Origin: Dryobates pubescens
Taxonomy: Eukaryota > Chordata > Aves > Piciformes > Picidae
DNA: 64,000 nucleotides
Assembly: GCF_014839835.1 (NCBI RefSeq)
Contig: NC_071646.1
Location: 5,270,001 to 5,334,000 of the forward strand
Direction: 5' to 3'
Shown here: positions 1 to 11,738 of the stretch, in pieces
Layout of the letters: every line of letters begins with the position of its first letter
Position numbering within the stretch: the first letter of the stretch is position 1
Made by a program: the position numbers and the translations under genes
Notes under the pieces: model-generated
Told to the model about the DNA's origin: nothing
Database searches by the model: none
Seen by the model: only the letters and a program-made list of their open reading frames with translations

Positions 1-3000
1 TTTTGTTGTTGTTTGGTTTGGAATGCACTGATTCACCACTAAGGACTAAGTGAATAGCAAAAGAAAAACAGCAGTTGCTTGTTTGCAGAGGCCCAGCATT
101 GTTCTGTGCTCTGCTGCTACTAAAACAGAGGCAATAAATCCTCCTGCCCGGACAGAGAGAAGGTTTTCTGGTGGTGGCTGTGTGCAAACAAGGCCAGGGG
201 AAGATAAACAAGCAGCAAAAATGTTGTTTTTAGGAAATGAGGGTTGAGGATGGCCAATCAACTGATGGGTCCAAGCCAACACAACAGCACCAAATTAGCA
301 AAGACATATTGGTATCATTCCTCCGAGGCATTTTCGCATCAACAGAGAGGGAAGAGAGATGGATCTGTGTTATGCTATCTGTGGTCAAACTTGGCTGCCA
401 GTAGGAATCTGTAGAGTTGCTGTGTTGGGAAGGGGAAAAAAAAAAAAGGGAAAAGAAAAAGGGAAAAAGGGGAGTTCTGTAAAGAACTCTGCCTGCAGAA
501 AATGTGTCCACAGTTGCAGAAGGGCTCAGCCAAAAGGGTGATGAAAATCTGCCTGTTGGTGTCATCGTCAGAGCTGGTGGAGGTGGGAACATTTGCTAAT
601 CTTGCTTATTTTAGGGGGCCTGCTTTCAGCAGCAGTTCAGCTCTGAAATGCAGCTCTGCACGCTCAGCCCCTAAGAGTCTAATACAATGCACACCTCAGA
701 GCAGAGCAGGCTGGAAAGAGGGGGGGTGCAGTTTTTCAGCCTGTAGGCTCCTGCCTGCCTAATGGTGGTTTTTCAGCTCCTTAAGGTTAGGCCTTTGCAT
801 TGTATGGATGTGGCACAGGAGAAAGAGCTGTGACACTGCCTTGCATTTGCTTTCCCAGCTGGGTTAGGAACCCAGCTCAACCTGCAGAGCTTTGGAGCCT
901 GCAGAACTGTAGTGTGAGAAGAATTTAGTCTCACATTTGGAAATCAAACCTGACCTCAATTCCTGGAGCAATCAGAACTGTCACAATTTCTCTTCCACTC
1001 AGCCCACACAGGACGGCCTGGGGACAGTCTCCCTCTTAAGGGGTAACTTTTGGCACCCTGATGAAGTGCAGGCTCTAGATGGATTGCTGTACTCATGCCC
1101 AAGTAAGGCAAACAGCCTCCATCAGCTCTGGAGGTTACATCTTTGTTGGAACCTTTCAGAGCTGGGTTACAGCTTCTGCTGTGGGGTTTGACTTCACTCT
1201 TCAGTTGCCTCTGTAGGCACAGAAGGTGTTTGAAGCTGCATGAAATGGCTTTTGGAGGAGCTCAGGACGAGCCAAAGTCTGAAAGGGTTTGGCTTGCAGG
1301 ATTCATTGCAGCTGCCACTCCAAATCCAGTTTGGGATGGGTCCCAGTGATGTGAAAAGTGAAGCCACCTCGCACTTTCGCAGGCAGAGTGCTCTCTACCA
1401 CCACCCATCTTCTGGAAGAAAGAGGAGACACTGCCTTGTGTGCATGCAATACTCCAGAGCCAGGTGGGGTGTGAGTCACAAACGAATTGCTGGGCATGTA
1501 CCAAAGTGAAAAAACACCCCCAAACGATCCCTAGCTTGAATTTCTCCAACTCCTTAGTCTGGAGCCCTTCTTTGTGAGAAGAAGAAAGTCAGCTGCACCT
1601 TCAGCCCTGATGTAAGAAACAAGCAGGGAAGATTTTGGCTGGTCTCTGGCCAACTCTGCTTCAGATGTGCTGTGGTAACAGGATGAATAATGCAGAGAAG
1701 TTCAATTCTTCTCTCCCTGGCTGAGGGCAAGGTGTCCTAGCTGATAAGAACTGGGAGCCCACTGTTGTTAAAGCCAGTATTAGAGTTAGACCTTCATGAG
1801 ATCTTCTGCCTAGAGCAATTCCATTGTTCAAAGCACATTTGATTAATTAGTGCATTAACTAATTAACCTTCTCAGTGTTCCAGGTAGAGAGCATCTATCT
1901 CCCAAAGGAGGAAACAGAGGCAAAGTGTCTCACTGAGACTGGATGCAGGAGCTCAGCCATGCAGCTCTTAAGTCTGTTTTTTCCTTCCCCAATGACTTTG
2001 TTGTTGCTGCTGCTGCTGCCTTATGAGACAGAGATGGAGGAGTCTTAAGGACTCTCAAGAGGATGCTCAGACCTGCTGAGACTGGGCAAACCCTGAGAAG
2101 AAAAGAATCCATCCAAATATACCCAGAGAAGGCAACCTGCTTCACCACATGCTTGCAGCAGCTAAGGGAGAAGCTAAAGCTGCTCCTCTCCATCCACAAA
2201 GGAAGTCTCTCTCACCAGCAAGTGAATTAAATTCCTTTCCTTCCTTACTCACATTTTCCACTCTAAATTTCCTGAATCAGAAGCAAAAAAAGCCAGTGCT
2301 GGGAGGAGAGAGCATGTGAGAGCTGATGCTGGGGCTGTGTTGGTGTGGGCTCACTGGGATGTGACTACACCAGCAGGATAAGACCTGAAGAGACACCAGC
2401 AAGCAGCTGGGGGGGAGGGGAGGGAAGCTTTGATGCTGGGGAACTCCACCAGCTCAGCCACATGATGATGAGCAGCTGATTTCCACAGCTTTACAATGTG
2501 GTAGGAAAAAACCAGAGCTAAAGCACAAGGGCAGAGTTCTTTGGCTTGCAAGACCCATGACAGCATCACAGAGCCTTTCTCACGAGTCCTGATCACAACC
2601 AGGCATGGGAGCCTTCTCCTCCCCACCTAGCTCTGAAGCCTGGCAGCATGCTTTGCTCTGTGCTCTTCAAATGACAAGCCTCATCAGAAAGCAGAAGAAC
2701 CAAGTCCTGTGCTCATTGATTCACCCTGAGGAAGAGGGTCCCCAGGGGCTCAAATACAAGCCCCTGTGCCTTACCAGTCTTTTGCTCCTGGCTTCCACCC
2801 AGTTTTTGCCCAGGCAGTGAGCCCTTCACAACGCTGCAATCTTGATGAGCAGTGTCAAGGCTGTACCTTGAAGGAGAGCTCTGGTGAGCCCACAACAGCA
2901 ACTTCTGAAAGCACCACGAGTGAGCTGCCTGTCCTGTGAAGGGACTCCTTTCACGACCATGTCTTAATCTACCACCGCTTACTAAGCCCACAGCAGCCTA

Positions 3001-5000
3001 GACTTGAGGCTACGAAAATACCAACCCTACTCCAGCATTTTGATGGTGTTCACACCTCCCTCTCCTAACACAAACCATCTCAGCTCTCTCTGTAACCCAG
3101 GTCCACAAAATCTGCACATTTGTCATCTCCTTCCCGTGCTCCCACACTCAGATACCTTCCCCTCCACGTGCCTCCCAAGCTCACACACCCTCTTCTTTAT
3201 TCCTGAGTTCTCATTCCCATCTCTCACCCTGTGCCCCCACTCCCCACCCCATATGTTGAACAAGCACCTAATGACGGGGGGCTGCATGCAGGTTTGTGGG
3301 AGCTATCAATAGCTTCAGCAATCCCAGCCCCTTGCATGTCCTGAATCTCCTGTTGCTCTGCCTCAGGACCCACCAGGAAGGTGCTGCCCAGCTGTTCCAG
3401 GGACCCTGTTCCTAGGAAAGGCAAAACACTCTTCACTCAGAGGAAGGACCAAGTTCCCCAGGGCTTGGCAGGGTTGGGTTTTTTTCTGCTTTTGTTTTTA
3501 AAGAAGAGATTTTGGCACCAGAGCAGCTGAAATAGTTTCTCATTCCTGACTTAAAACCAACATGCTGCATGCAGCCATTTCTTGACCTCTTGCTGCAGGC
3601 ATCTAGAGCCCTTTGGTCTTTATTCTGCAAGCTGCTGTGATGTTTTTCCTGGAAGAGTATTGCACAAGCAATGCAATATTCTTTCAGTGCAAAGCCTGAG
3701 GTTTTCTGGTGAGCCTTTCCTTCCCAAATCCTATTAAAAGAAACCAGACTTGGATCTCTCAAATACTTGCAAAATTCCTCTGCTACAAGCTCAAGATGAA
3801 GTGCACAAACCTACCTCTGAGGTCATGCAGGTCCCCAGCAGGCCCACAGGAGAAGTCAGGATGGGCAGGCACTTGGCAGAATTTGCTGCAGGTGATGCTT
3901 TATTTTCAGGATCACTTTAACAAGCCTAATCAATCACAGCAAATGGCCAAGCCCATAAATCCAGAACAATTTGCAGATGGTCACTGAGGTCACTTTGCAG
4001 AGCATTGGTGAGGCTCAGATAGCGATTTTCAAAGCCTCGAGGTTTCCTCACAGGATAATTCAAGATGTTAGCATTAGGTTTCTGCTCTGAATTACTCTGT
4101 AGTAGAATTTGCCTTCCCCTCTGACTAGGTAAAGCTTAGCAAGGTCCAGCCTACAGTGCTTACATTTATCCCACATGAACTGGACTCTGTGAATCCCACA
4201 AAGTCCAATTAACAACCTTCCTTATAGGATTTGCCTCCAAGATCTGTAATAGCTTCAAAACCATGCTGGGTGTTGGCATTTCCAGTTCCCTGCATCCTTA
4301 GGGCTTGTAACTGGGAGCTCTTGCCCATTCCAAATCCTGGGAATAGTCCTGACTCTTATGGATGGTCTCAGAACAGGGGGTAGTTGATTTGGGTTCTCCT
4401 AAGGATTTTCCTGTGTTGGGTACTCTCCTGCAAGGTCTAAAAACGTCCTGTCTGGTTTTGGTGAGGACTTGCAGGGACTTAACCTCTGTGGTGGAGGGTG
4501 GGATTTATCTGGGCAGCTTGCTGGCTTCTTCGGTAAGGTTGCCAACTAGGAGCTCAGCCCTGTGCTTTAGTGGGGAGAGGGCTGGGGGAAAATGCTGCTC
4601 TGGTCCCTCAAGCCATAGGTGTGCTGTGTGGGCTGGCAGCTGTGAAGTTGGTCCCTGGAAGGTCTGCGAGCCATGGAGCTCACTTTGAAGGTATAAGGTA
4701 TGGCAGGAGAAACCCAGCTGGTCCCCAGGCAGGGAGAGCTGCCTGCAAGCCACAGCCTCACTGGCGTGCTTGGAGGGACAGGGACAGGCAGGTACCCCAT
4801 GTCACGTGCAGGTACCAGGACTGCTCGAGGGCAGAGAGGCATCGTGGCAGGTCAGCCTGGACGCCGCACAGGCCTCAGCCGTGCGACTCCATTCCAGATG
4901 AAGCCTGGTGTGGGTGACAGCGAGCAAGGGAACCTTGGATGGCTTCACCCCAGGCCTCCTGGCCACAGGTGCTGTTAGGTTCTGGGCTGCAGAAGCCATG
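1..5000. other. Non-coding unique sequence, no gene recognised
   Basis: No open frame here shows a recognisable protein domain, and no CR1 copy is visible. The base composition is ordinary, with short T/G-rich and purine-rich tracts (for example an A/G run near 430-470). MTCH1, which follows PI16 in human, was looked for here and not found. The only local structure I would mark is the transcription-factor-like cluster listed at 1821-1866. Confidence 0.6.
1821..1866. promoter_or_regulatory. Candidate SOX / TCF-LEF / homeodomain site cluster
   Basis: CCATTGTTC at 1821-1829 matches the SOX consensus. TTCAAAG at 1827-1833 is the complement of the TCF/LEF core CTTTGAA and overlaps it. TTAATTAG (1843-1850) and CTAATTAA (1859-1866) form a perfect 8-bp dyad around an 8-bp spacer, each arm holding the TAATTA homeodomain core. 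The seen facts are the motifs and dyad; enhancer function is inference. Confidence 0.3.
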
Positions 5001-5216
5001 CTGCTGTCCCCATGCTGCTGTCCCCATGCCTCCTGGCCTGCTCTGGGTTCCTTTCCCCCTCCCCACGGGTGTTATTTACACCATTTCCTGCCCAGGGAAG
5101 TTCAGGAGTTTGACGTTGCTGGGTTGGTTTCCGCTCTCCTGCCCGGCTCCCATCGGGAGCTCCGGCAGAGCCTGAGCCCTGTGGGGCTGGCTGTGGCCGG
5201 GCAGGAGTCTGCCCAT

Positions 5217-5375
5217 GCCAGCGGGCAGGATGAGGTGCTGTGGGCAGGACGAGATGCCAGCGGGCAGGATGAGGTGCTGTGGGCAGGACGAGGTGCCAGC
5301 GGGCAGGATGAGGTGCTGTGGGCAGGACGAGGTGCCAGCGGGCAGGATGAGGTGCTGTGGGCAGGACGAGGTGCC
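5217..5375. repeat. 39-bp minisatellite, 4 units
   Basis: Units start at 5217, 5256, 5295 and 5334, with a truncated fifth from 5373. They are nearly identical; the first differs from the others at one or two positions. Each unit is built from two half-units, each with a GGGCAGGA core. The 39-bp period keeps one frame open, which explains a run of 13-residue repeats in the + strand translation; I do not take that as coding. Confidence 0.9.
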
Positions 5376-5684
5376 AGCCAGGCCCAGGGAAGAAGGTGTA
5401 ACCCCTGTCAGGCTGGACAGCTGGAGCTCAACCGGCCTGGAGAGGCTGGAAAAGCTGACTCCATGTCCATCCCTGCACATCGGTCCTGCTGCGGGGCTGG
5501 CCGGGGCCGCTTGGCCCCAGCGGGAGGAAGGGAGGAACACGCCCGGGCATCGCCGCCGAGCTTTTGGGTTCCTGCCGAACTGACACCCTCCCCTCTCCCT
5601 CCCTATTCCACCCCCATCCTTCCCGTGTGCTCCTGCCTGGCCCCGCGTCTCCCCTCCCTTCCCTTCTCCCTCCCATCCCGCAGC

Positions 5685-5717
5685 AAACAAAATGGCTGCT
5701 GCATGGCCATTTTGTTT
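5685..5717. promoter_or_regulatory. Inverted repeat of YY1-like sites (dyad A)
   Basis: Two perfect 12-bp arms, AAACAAAATGGC at 5685-5696 and its complement at 5706-5717, are separated by 9 bases. AAAATGGC resembles the core bound by YY1/REX1 zinc-finger proteins. A second dyad with the same 10-bp core arm and the same 9-base spacer lies at 8600-8628. The symmetry is seen; binding is inference. Confidence 0.5.
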
Positions 5718-5823
5718 TCTGCCTGGAAGGGGGAAGCCAGGACGCTGGGACTTGGCTCTTTTTTGGAGGCTGCAGCCATGTTTGAGCCCAACTCTCCTGA
5801 CTCTACGTGGCACCGGCTGTAGC

Positions 5824-5842
5824 GAGAGAGAGAGAGAGAGAG
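5824..5842. repeat. (GA)n microsatellite followed by A-rich purine tract
   Basis: A short run of GA dinucleotides is followed by an A-rich purine stretch to about 5870, giving a continuous polypurine strand. Confidence 0.85.
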
Positions 5843-6229
5843 AAAAGGGGAAAAAAAAAAAAAGAAAAAGGACCTTTTGGAACGAGACCAAAGTCAGAGG
5901 CAGAGAGTGGGTAGTTTTGGCGTATGTTGAGCACTGAAAATGCCTGGAATTGCCAAACTGAGCTTTTGTATTAGCAGCGTTAAGGCTATTCGGTGCAGGC
6001 AGAGCCGCGGGGCTGCGCGGGCTAGCCGGACGGAAAGGTTTGTTCTCTAGGATTCAATAAACCAAGCCCCTGCTTTCTTCTCTGTTTAGAAAGTACCAGA
6101 GAGCACCGGGGTCTAATTTGGGTTTGGACGGGCGGGCGGTTTTACACATCGGCTTGCTGTGATTCGAGCCGGTCACTGCCGGACGGTAGCATTTTAACCT
6201 CTTGTGTGTCCTCTGGTTTTGTGGAGGGG

Positions 6230-6600
6230 GGGTTTTTTGTTTGGTTGTTTGTTTGTTTGTTTCTGGGGAGGTGGGGTGGTGGGGGAGAATCTGAGTGCTG
6301 ACCTTTCCATGGATTTGGCAGCGCTGATGTGATCCAGAGGACATTTTGTTTCGGTTTGGGGTTTGGGGGGTTTTTTTTTTTGGTTGTTTGTTGTTTGGGT
6401 TTTGTTTTTTTTTTAAGGGAATTTTTTTTTGGGGTTGTGTTGGTTTGGGTTCGGTTTGGTTTTGGTTATTGCCTTCTCGCCTTGAAAGTTGCCATCTCAG
6501 GAAGACAAAAAAACAACCACCAACCCCAAAACAACAACAACAACAACAACAACAAAAGAAACCCCCCAAACAAAGCAACCCAACAACAACAACAACAAAT
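6230..6600. repeat. G/T-rich block followed by complementary (CAA)n block
   Basis: From about 6230 to 6470 the + strand is almost only G and T (GTTT and GTTG units). From about 6505 to 6600 it switches to A and C, with two (CAA)n runs at about 6529-6555 and 6582-6599. The halves are imperfectly complementary, so a transcript from either strand could fold back on itself. The open frames here on both strands are low-complexity artefacts. Confidence 0.7.
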
Positions 6601-7640
6601 CCCGATTGAAACCTTAAAAAAGAAAGAACCTTTCTTGGCTTGTGAAGCCCTTGCTTTTCCCACGAGGATGGAGCTGGGATGAGAAGCTGTCTGCTGCACC
6701 GCCCTGTGTAGCCTCGCACACGTTAAGGTGTGACACCATGGCAGAGACGCCATCAACAACAACATCCCTTGAAAGTTGAAGGGAACTTGGTGGTGTTGCC
6801 CATCCAATCCTGCACAGGAGCATGGCAAAGAGACCAGAACACACACCACAGAAAAGCCAGGGGGGTGTATTTTTTTTTGCTCTTTTTTTTTTTTTTTTAA
6901 GTGATTCTGCATTTCCTTCGGTAGCTTGGATGTCTTAGTTGCCACGTCTCTTCGTTCGTGGACGCTCGGAGGAGAGCAGATCTCCGTCCCGGTGGCACAG
7001 GGTGGGGATCGGGCTCTGATTGCCGTCGGTGTCGGGGGGGTGATCGTCCTGCCTTTCCTGGACGTCTGGTGAGAAGGAGACTCTCGGAGAGAGGAGCTGG
7101 GAAGGAGAGCAGAAAGAGGTGAAATCGCTTTTCTGGCACGGAAAGGTATTTGCCTCCATATCTGCTTGGCTTGCTTACGAATGGACAATGGAGCGGATTG
7201 CATGGGCGACGGTGGTCCCGGCGCCGGGGCGGCGTGTGTGGGCGCTGGGCGGGTGGTTGACATTGCAAATTAGATGGTTTTGATTTTTAGCCTAAATCTA
7301 CCTTAGAGGTGGAGGTTACCTGCACACCTTTCATGAGCAGTGTTTGAACTGACCCTTGAGATGAAAAAAAAAACCCGTATTAATAGAAGAGTTTTTTTCG
7401 GGGGTATTGCAGCAAAAGGTCTTCTGTCTATAGGGTGTTGAGTTAGCCTATGGGATGGATATGGAGCAGGTAAATATAAACCAGGAAGATTTGGTGGTGT
7501 TTATATTTTTTTTCCCCCCCCTCTCACATTTCTTGATTCTTAATGTTGTGGAAATTCTGATAATACCAATAGTCCCTGGTTTATGACCCAAAAAAATCTG
7601 GGATTTTTTTTCCCCCTCTTCAAGGGAGGACCTGACCTAG

Positions 7641-7730
7641 TGTGAGGTGTCCCTGCCCATGGCAGAGGGGTTGGAACTGGATGATCCTTGAGGTCCCTTC
7701 CAACCCTAACAATTCTATGGCAAATTCTAT
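7641..7730 (+). repeat. CR1 LINE, 3' end fragment
   Basis: The piece runs from the GAGGTGTCCCTGCCCATGGC motif through the conserved terminal hairpin region to a short ATTCTATG tail, the usual 3' end of avian CR1. It is 5'-truncated to under 100 bp. Confidence 0.85.
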
Positions 7731-10265
7731 GCTAATTTCCAGGGAAAACACACAACTATTTCCAAAACCCATTACCTTTGTGGCCACCTTTACTAACTGT
7801 TAATAAAAGACAACGGTGTAACAAGCAGGTTGCAGCTGCCTGTGCTAACAGAGAACGATACCCTCTTCCTTAATGACGATCCAGATGTTCCCAAACATCT
7901 GATAGGACTCCAGGCAGCCTCTCAGCTCTGCATTAAAATACCTGCTAATTGTTTAATAAGAAAGAAATGCCACAACAATGCCACCTACGTCACTCCAAGA
8001 GCATGGAGGAAAAGCATCGCTGAGAGACGGGGGCTGTCGCAGGAACGAGCTTTAAGCACCTTCTGGGGTTTTGTTTGCTTCCATTTCCCTTTCCCTATCC
8101 ACAGCAGCACCTTTGAATTAACTCTTTGGCTGTGTGATCCGGATCAGGTGTCTGGGAGGACGGTTGGCTTTGCTTTGCCCAGAGGGTCGCCTGGTGTGTG
8201 GGAGAAGTTAAGAGCCAGTTGTCCTCATGGCTAGTTTGGGAAGTGTCATCGTTTGCTCGGTTGAGGTTTTTATTTTTTGGCTCTCCAGTGGCACCAGCTG
8301 TGTCAAGGATGGTATTTTTGGGCTGTTTACTGCTTTTTCCGGGAGCGGGTTCCTCGCCGCCAGTCGCCTGGCTCCGAGCGCTGAAGTAGGTTTGCTGCGC
8401 CCCGTCGACGCTGGGTGGCTACGGGAAACCTTCCCCCCCCCTCCCACCCCGTTTGGTTTCATTTGGGCTTAGTTTGGGGTTTGTTTTGGGGTGGGGGTTT
8501 TTTGTTGGTTTGCTTTTTTTGCTGTTTCTCCAGTCCAGCAACATGGCGAGGCGAGGCCCCGAGGTCGCTGCCAGCTCCTCTACAGGCAAAGCTAAGGGAA
8601 CAAAATGGCCGACGGTCAGCCATTTTGTGCCAGCGCAGCCGGCTGGCTGCGCGCAGGCAGCATCTTGCCTGGAGCTGGTTCTACCCCAGCCCAGCCCCTG
8701 CTCCAGGAGGCTGAAAAGCCTCTCAGAGGCTCAGGGCCCTGATTTCCCGCTGGGAAGCCCTGCCTGTCCCCAGCACATTTTGGCACCGACGCACGGGACT
8801 GCGGCTATACAAAGGCTGAAAGCAGTGTCTGCTTTTAAAGGAGTGACTGTGTTGTTTTATGGTTTCCTCCTCCCTCCGTCCCCCCCCCCCCCCTCCATTT
8901 CATTCAGTGCTCCTTAATAAACCAGATCAGCTCCTCAAAGCTTCAGAGCCTTTCCGGCTACTCTCCAAGGCGGGCTTCGTGCCTCCGGGTTTCCAAGGCA
9001 GAGACTTGGCCGTGCTCAGGGCTCCTTGGTCTGTAGAGGCTTCAAAATGTGGGGGTACAGCAGCTTGGGTTGTCTGCTGGGCAGACAGTCTGCTGGTCAT
9101 TACCAGCCTCCCTCAGCCCTGCTAACTGAGGAACAGTTGTAGGCCACTTCCCCCTCCCAAGACTGAGTCTGAAAGCCAGGCTGGAAATGCCATTGGTTTC
9201 TTTTTGCCAGCCTGGAGCATCTTGCTGGGAAGAAACACAAACACAAGAATCCTTTACCTGCCAGTTTGCCTCACCCCTCCAAGCACCTCTCGACAGCAGG
9301 GCTGTGGTGTGGCACACAGGACATGTAGGGCCACCTCTTGAAGTCTCTCATAGAGACTTAACTGAGCCTTCCCCCCCCCAAAAAAAAACCCTAATAATCA
9401 ATTTTGGCTAATTTGGAAGGATTGTACGAATCTGGAAGGAGAAAACTGCAGTACCTTAAGGTCTGCACAGAGAATGGTGGCTTATCAAATGGGGTCCAGT
9501 TCTTAGCAGTCAGATAGCCTTCAAACCCCAGCTTTAAATAACTTGAAAAGCCGTGGGAAGCTTGGGGGTTTAAACTCTTGACTCCCACAGGCCCTGCTGG
9601 CTCTTTAATCCAGAATTCTGCAGGGCCACAGCACATCCAGGCTCTTGTAAGCCTAACCCTTCAGCAGGGATGTGCTGGAAGGGCAGGCTTGGTGTCTGGA
9701 AGGCAGAGTCTGGTGTCTGGAAGGATGTGCTGGAAGGGCAGAGCTGGAGCGCAGCTGACTTTGGTGATTGCTGTGGGATTTTTGCTGAGAATCTCAGAGT
9801 TTGCACAAATCTTCTGATTTATGACTAATTCATGATGCCTCTTTGTGAAGCCCCAGTGGGGTTTTGCCATTGAGCTGTTACCCAGCCTGTGTTATCAGCT
9901 CTCTCCCAGGACCTCTGATTCTCCTGCAGAGATTAGGACAGCACTTTCCCCCTCTCAGTCAGTCAGGAGAGTGAAATATCGACCTGGCCTAACCTGATTA
10001 GGCTGGTCCAGGTAAACCATTGCCCTGGCAGTGAGACTGAAGCAAGGCTACTTTCTGTGCCAGCCTCACCACGGGCTTGCTGAGTGACCTTTGGCAAATT
10101 TGGTCACCTCTCTGCTGCTGCTTCTTCTTCTTCTGGTCCCATCTTTTGTCTTGATGGTTTAGACTACAAGCCATCCAGGAGAGCACCCAGCACAAAGCAG
10201 TGTGAGAGCAATACTAAGGGTAGGATGGTCATAGTGACCCTCACCAGGCATTGATCCCCCAGCCC
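7731..10265. other. Non-coding sequence with CpG-rich segment at 8.3-8.66 kb
   Basis: No protein family is recognisable. CpG clusters lie near 8345-8420 and 8540-8660, and dyad B lies at 8600-8628. Homopyrimidine runs occur near 7510-7525, 8430-8450 and 8875-8900. No CR1 is visible until 10.27 kb. Confidence 0.5.
8600..8628. promoter_or_regulatory. Inverted repeat of YY1-like sites (dyad B)
   Basis: Arms ACAAAATGGC (8600-8609) and its complement (8619-8628) are separated by 9 bases, the same core arm and spacing as dyad A 2.9 kb upstream. The sequence around the two dyads is otherwise different, so they are not simply copies of one longer repeat. An AACATGGCG element, also YY1-like, lies about 60 bp upstream. 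Confidence 0.5.
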
Positions 10266-10440
10266 TAGGATGGTTTGGGTTGGAAAGGACCATAGAGATC
10301 ATCCACTTCCAACCCCCTGCCATGGGCAGGGACGCCTCCCACTAAGGTTGCTCAAGGTCCTGTCCAACCTGGCCTTCAACACCTCCAGGGATGAAGCCTG
10401 GAGGTTGCCCTCGTGGATCCCAGCAAGAACAGGATTGCAG
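10266..10440 (-). repeat. CR1 LINE 3' fragment
   Basis: It opens with the complement of the CR1 3' end (TGGTTTGGGTTGGAAAGGAC) and runs back through the CCTGCCATGGGCAGGGAC box and the CTTCAACACCTCCAGGGATG box. Confidence 0.85.
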
Positions 10441-10827
10441 AGTCAGCAGCTGGGTATTGCTGAAACCTATCCTCATTAAGACAATTATTGAATCTCCTGT
10501 TTTCAAGATTCCACATGGAAGCCAGAAGGGATTTTAATCTGGTTTTTTTTTTTGGTCTCCTCTCCATGTGTAATTAGATCTATGTGAACTAGGAGTTATT
10601 TAATGTCATTTCCACCCACAGTTTGAGATTGGCCCAAAAGCCTCTTCTCTGCAATGTGAGGATCTTGGAAACGCCTGGCCTGGCTTCTGTGCTTAAAATA
10701 AGCCAGCAGGCAGGGAATTGCTCCTCTAGGTCAACTGCCAAGAGTCTCCTTGTGAGATGAGTGTCCTCTGCTATAGCCATCACCTGATGTGATCATCCAG
10801 GCCACCCAGCAACCCAGTCCTCTGCTG

Positions 10828-10912
10828 CTGCAGCAGCAGAATCACAGAATGGTAGGAGTTGGAAGGGACCTCTTGAGATCACCTAGCCCAATCCCCCTGC
10901 TTTGCAGCTTTG
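10828..10912 (-). repeat. CR1 LINE 3' end, short
   Basis: AGAATCACAGAATGGTAGGA followed by TTGGAAGGGACCTC is the complement of a CR1 3' terminus. Only the last 80 bp or so are kept. Confidence 0.8.
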
Positions 10913-11189
10913 CCTGGGCTGCACAGGCTTTCCATGCCAACAGAACAGGAAAGAGATTTCCCACCAGAAGGCCATTGGGGATGCAAGGTGCTCGGCACTG
11001 TGCATGGACTGGGTACTTAAATGCTGCAGGGATCAGCCCTGCAACTTTGATTTGTTGACAGTGTTTGGACCCTGCTGTGGCACTAGGAAAGGTGTGGGCC
11101 ACATGGCCTGGCACAGCAGGACGTCCCTTCTGATGGGTGAGACTGGCAAAGGAAGTGAAGAGAATTACCTGGGCTGTGTTGAGGTGGAG

Positions 11190-11738
11190 GGAGGTGAATC
11201 TTCCCCTCTACTCCACACCTGGAGCAGTGTGTCCAGTTCTGGAGCCTCTATTACAAGAAGGATCTGGAGGTGCTGGAAGGTGTCCAGAGAAGGGCCACGA
11301 GGAGGAGCAGAGGGCTGGAGCTGCTCTCCTATGAGGACAGCCTGAGAGAGTTGGGGTTGTGCAGGATGGAGAGGAGAAGGCTCCCAGGAGACCTTCTTGT
11401 GGCCTTCCAGGAGCTGCAGGGGGCTACAAGAAAGCTGGGGAGGGACTTTTGAGGGTGTCAGGGAGGGATAGGTCTGGGGGGATGGAGCAAAACTAGAAGT
11501 GGGGAGATTGAGATTGGCTGTGAGGAAGAAGTTGTTGGCCAGGAGGGTGGTGAGAGCCTGGCACAGGCTGCCCAGGGAGGTGGTGGAAGCCTCCTGCCTG
11601 GAGGTGTTTGCAGCCAGGCTGGAGGTGGCTGTGAGCAACCTGCTGTGGTGTGAGGTGTCCCTGCCCATGGCAGGGGCTTGGGGCTGGCTGAGCCTGGAGC
11701 TCCCTTCCAGCCCTGACAGTTCTATAAGTCTGTGAATG
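11190..11738 (+). repeat. CR1 LINE 3' portion (about 550 bp)
   Basis: This holds the end of the CR1 ORF2 (translation includes [14 protein letters not shown] and [15 protein letters not shown]) and the 3' untranslated end with GGTGTCCCTGCCCATGGCAG. It is the subfamily whose 3' end reads GAGCTCCCTTCCAGCCCTGA. Confidence 0.9.

Larger units (their letters stand above)
5100..5800. promoter_or_regulatory. GC-rich, CpG-containing stretch (possible promoter zone)
   Basis: This stretch is much richer in G+C and CpG than the preceding 5 kb and carries a 39-bp minisatellite and a YY1-like dyad. The next CpG-rich stretches are near 6.0, 6.9-7.25 and 8.3-8.66 kb. A primary transcript for the let-7 pair at 13.25 kb could start somewhere in this zone, but no TATA box, initiator or exon is clear enough to fix a start. 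Confidence 0.35.

Noticed and set aside
4908-5891. Opposing frames of 304 and 271 codons
   Set aside because: Shadows of the 39-bp minisatellite and GC-rich sequence; no recognisable domain.
6150-6200. tRNA B-box-like GATTCGAGCC
   Set aside because: No matching A box or cloverleaf around it.
6466-7263. 265-codon minus-strand frame
   Set aside because: Passes through (CAA)n and poly-A/T tracts giving poly-Cys and poly-Leu runs; low complexity.
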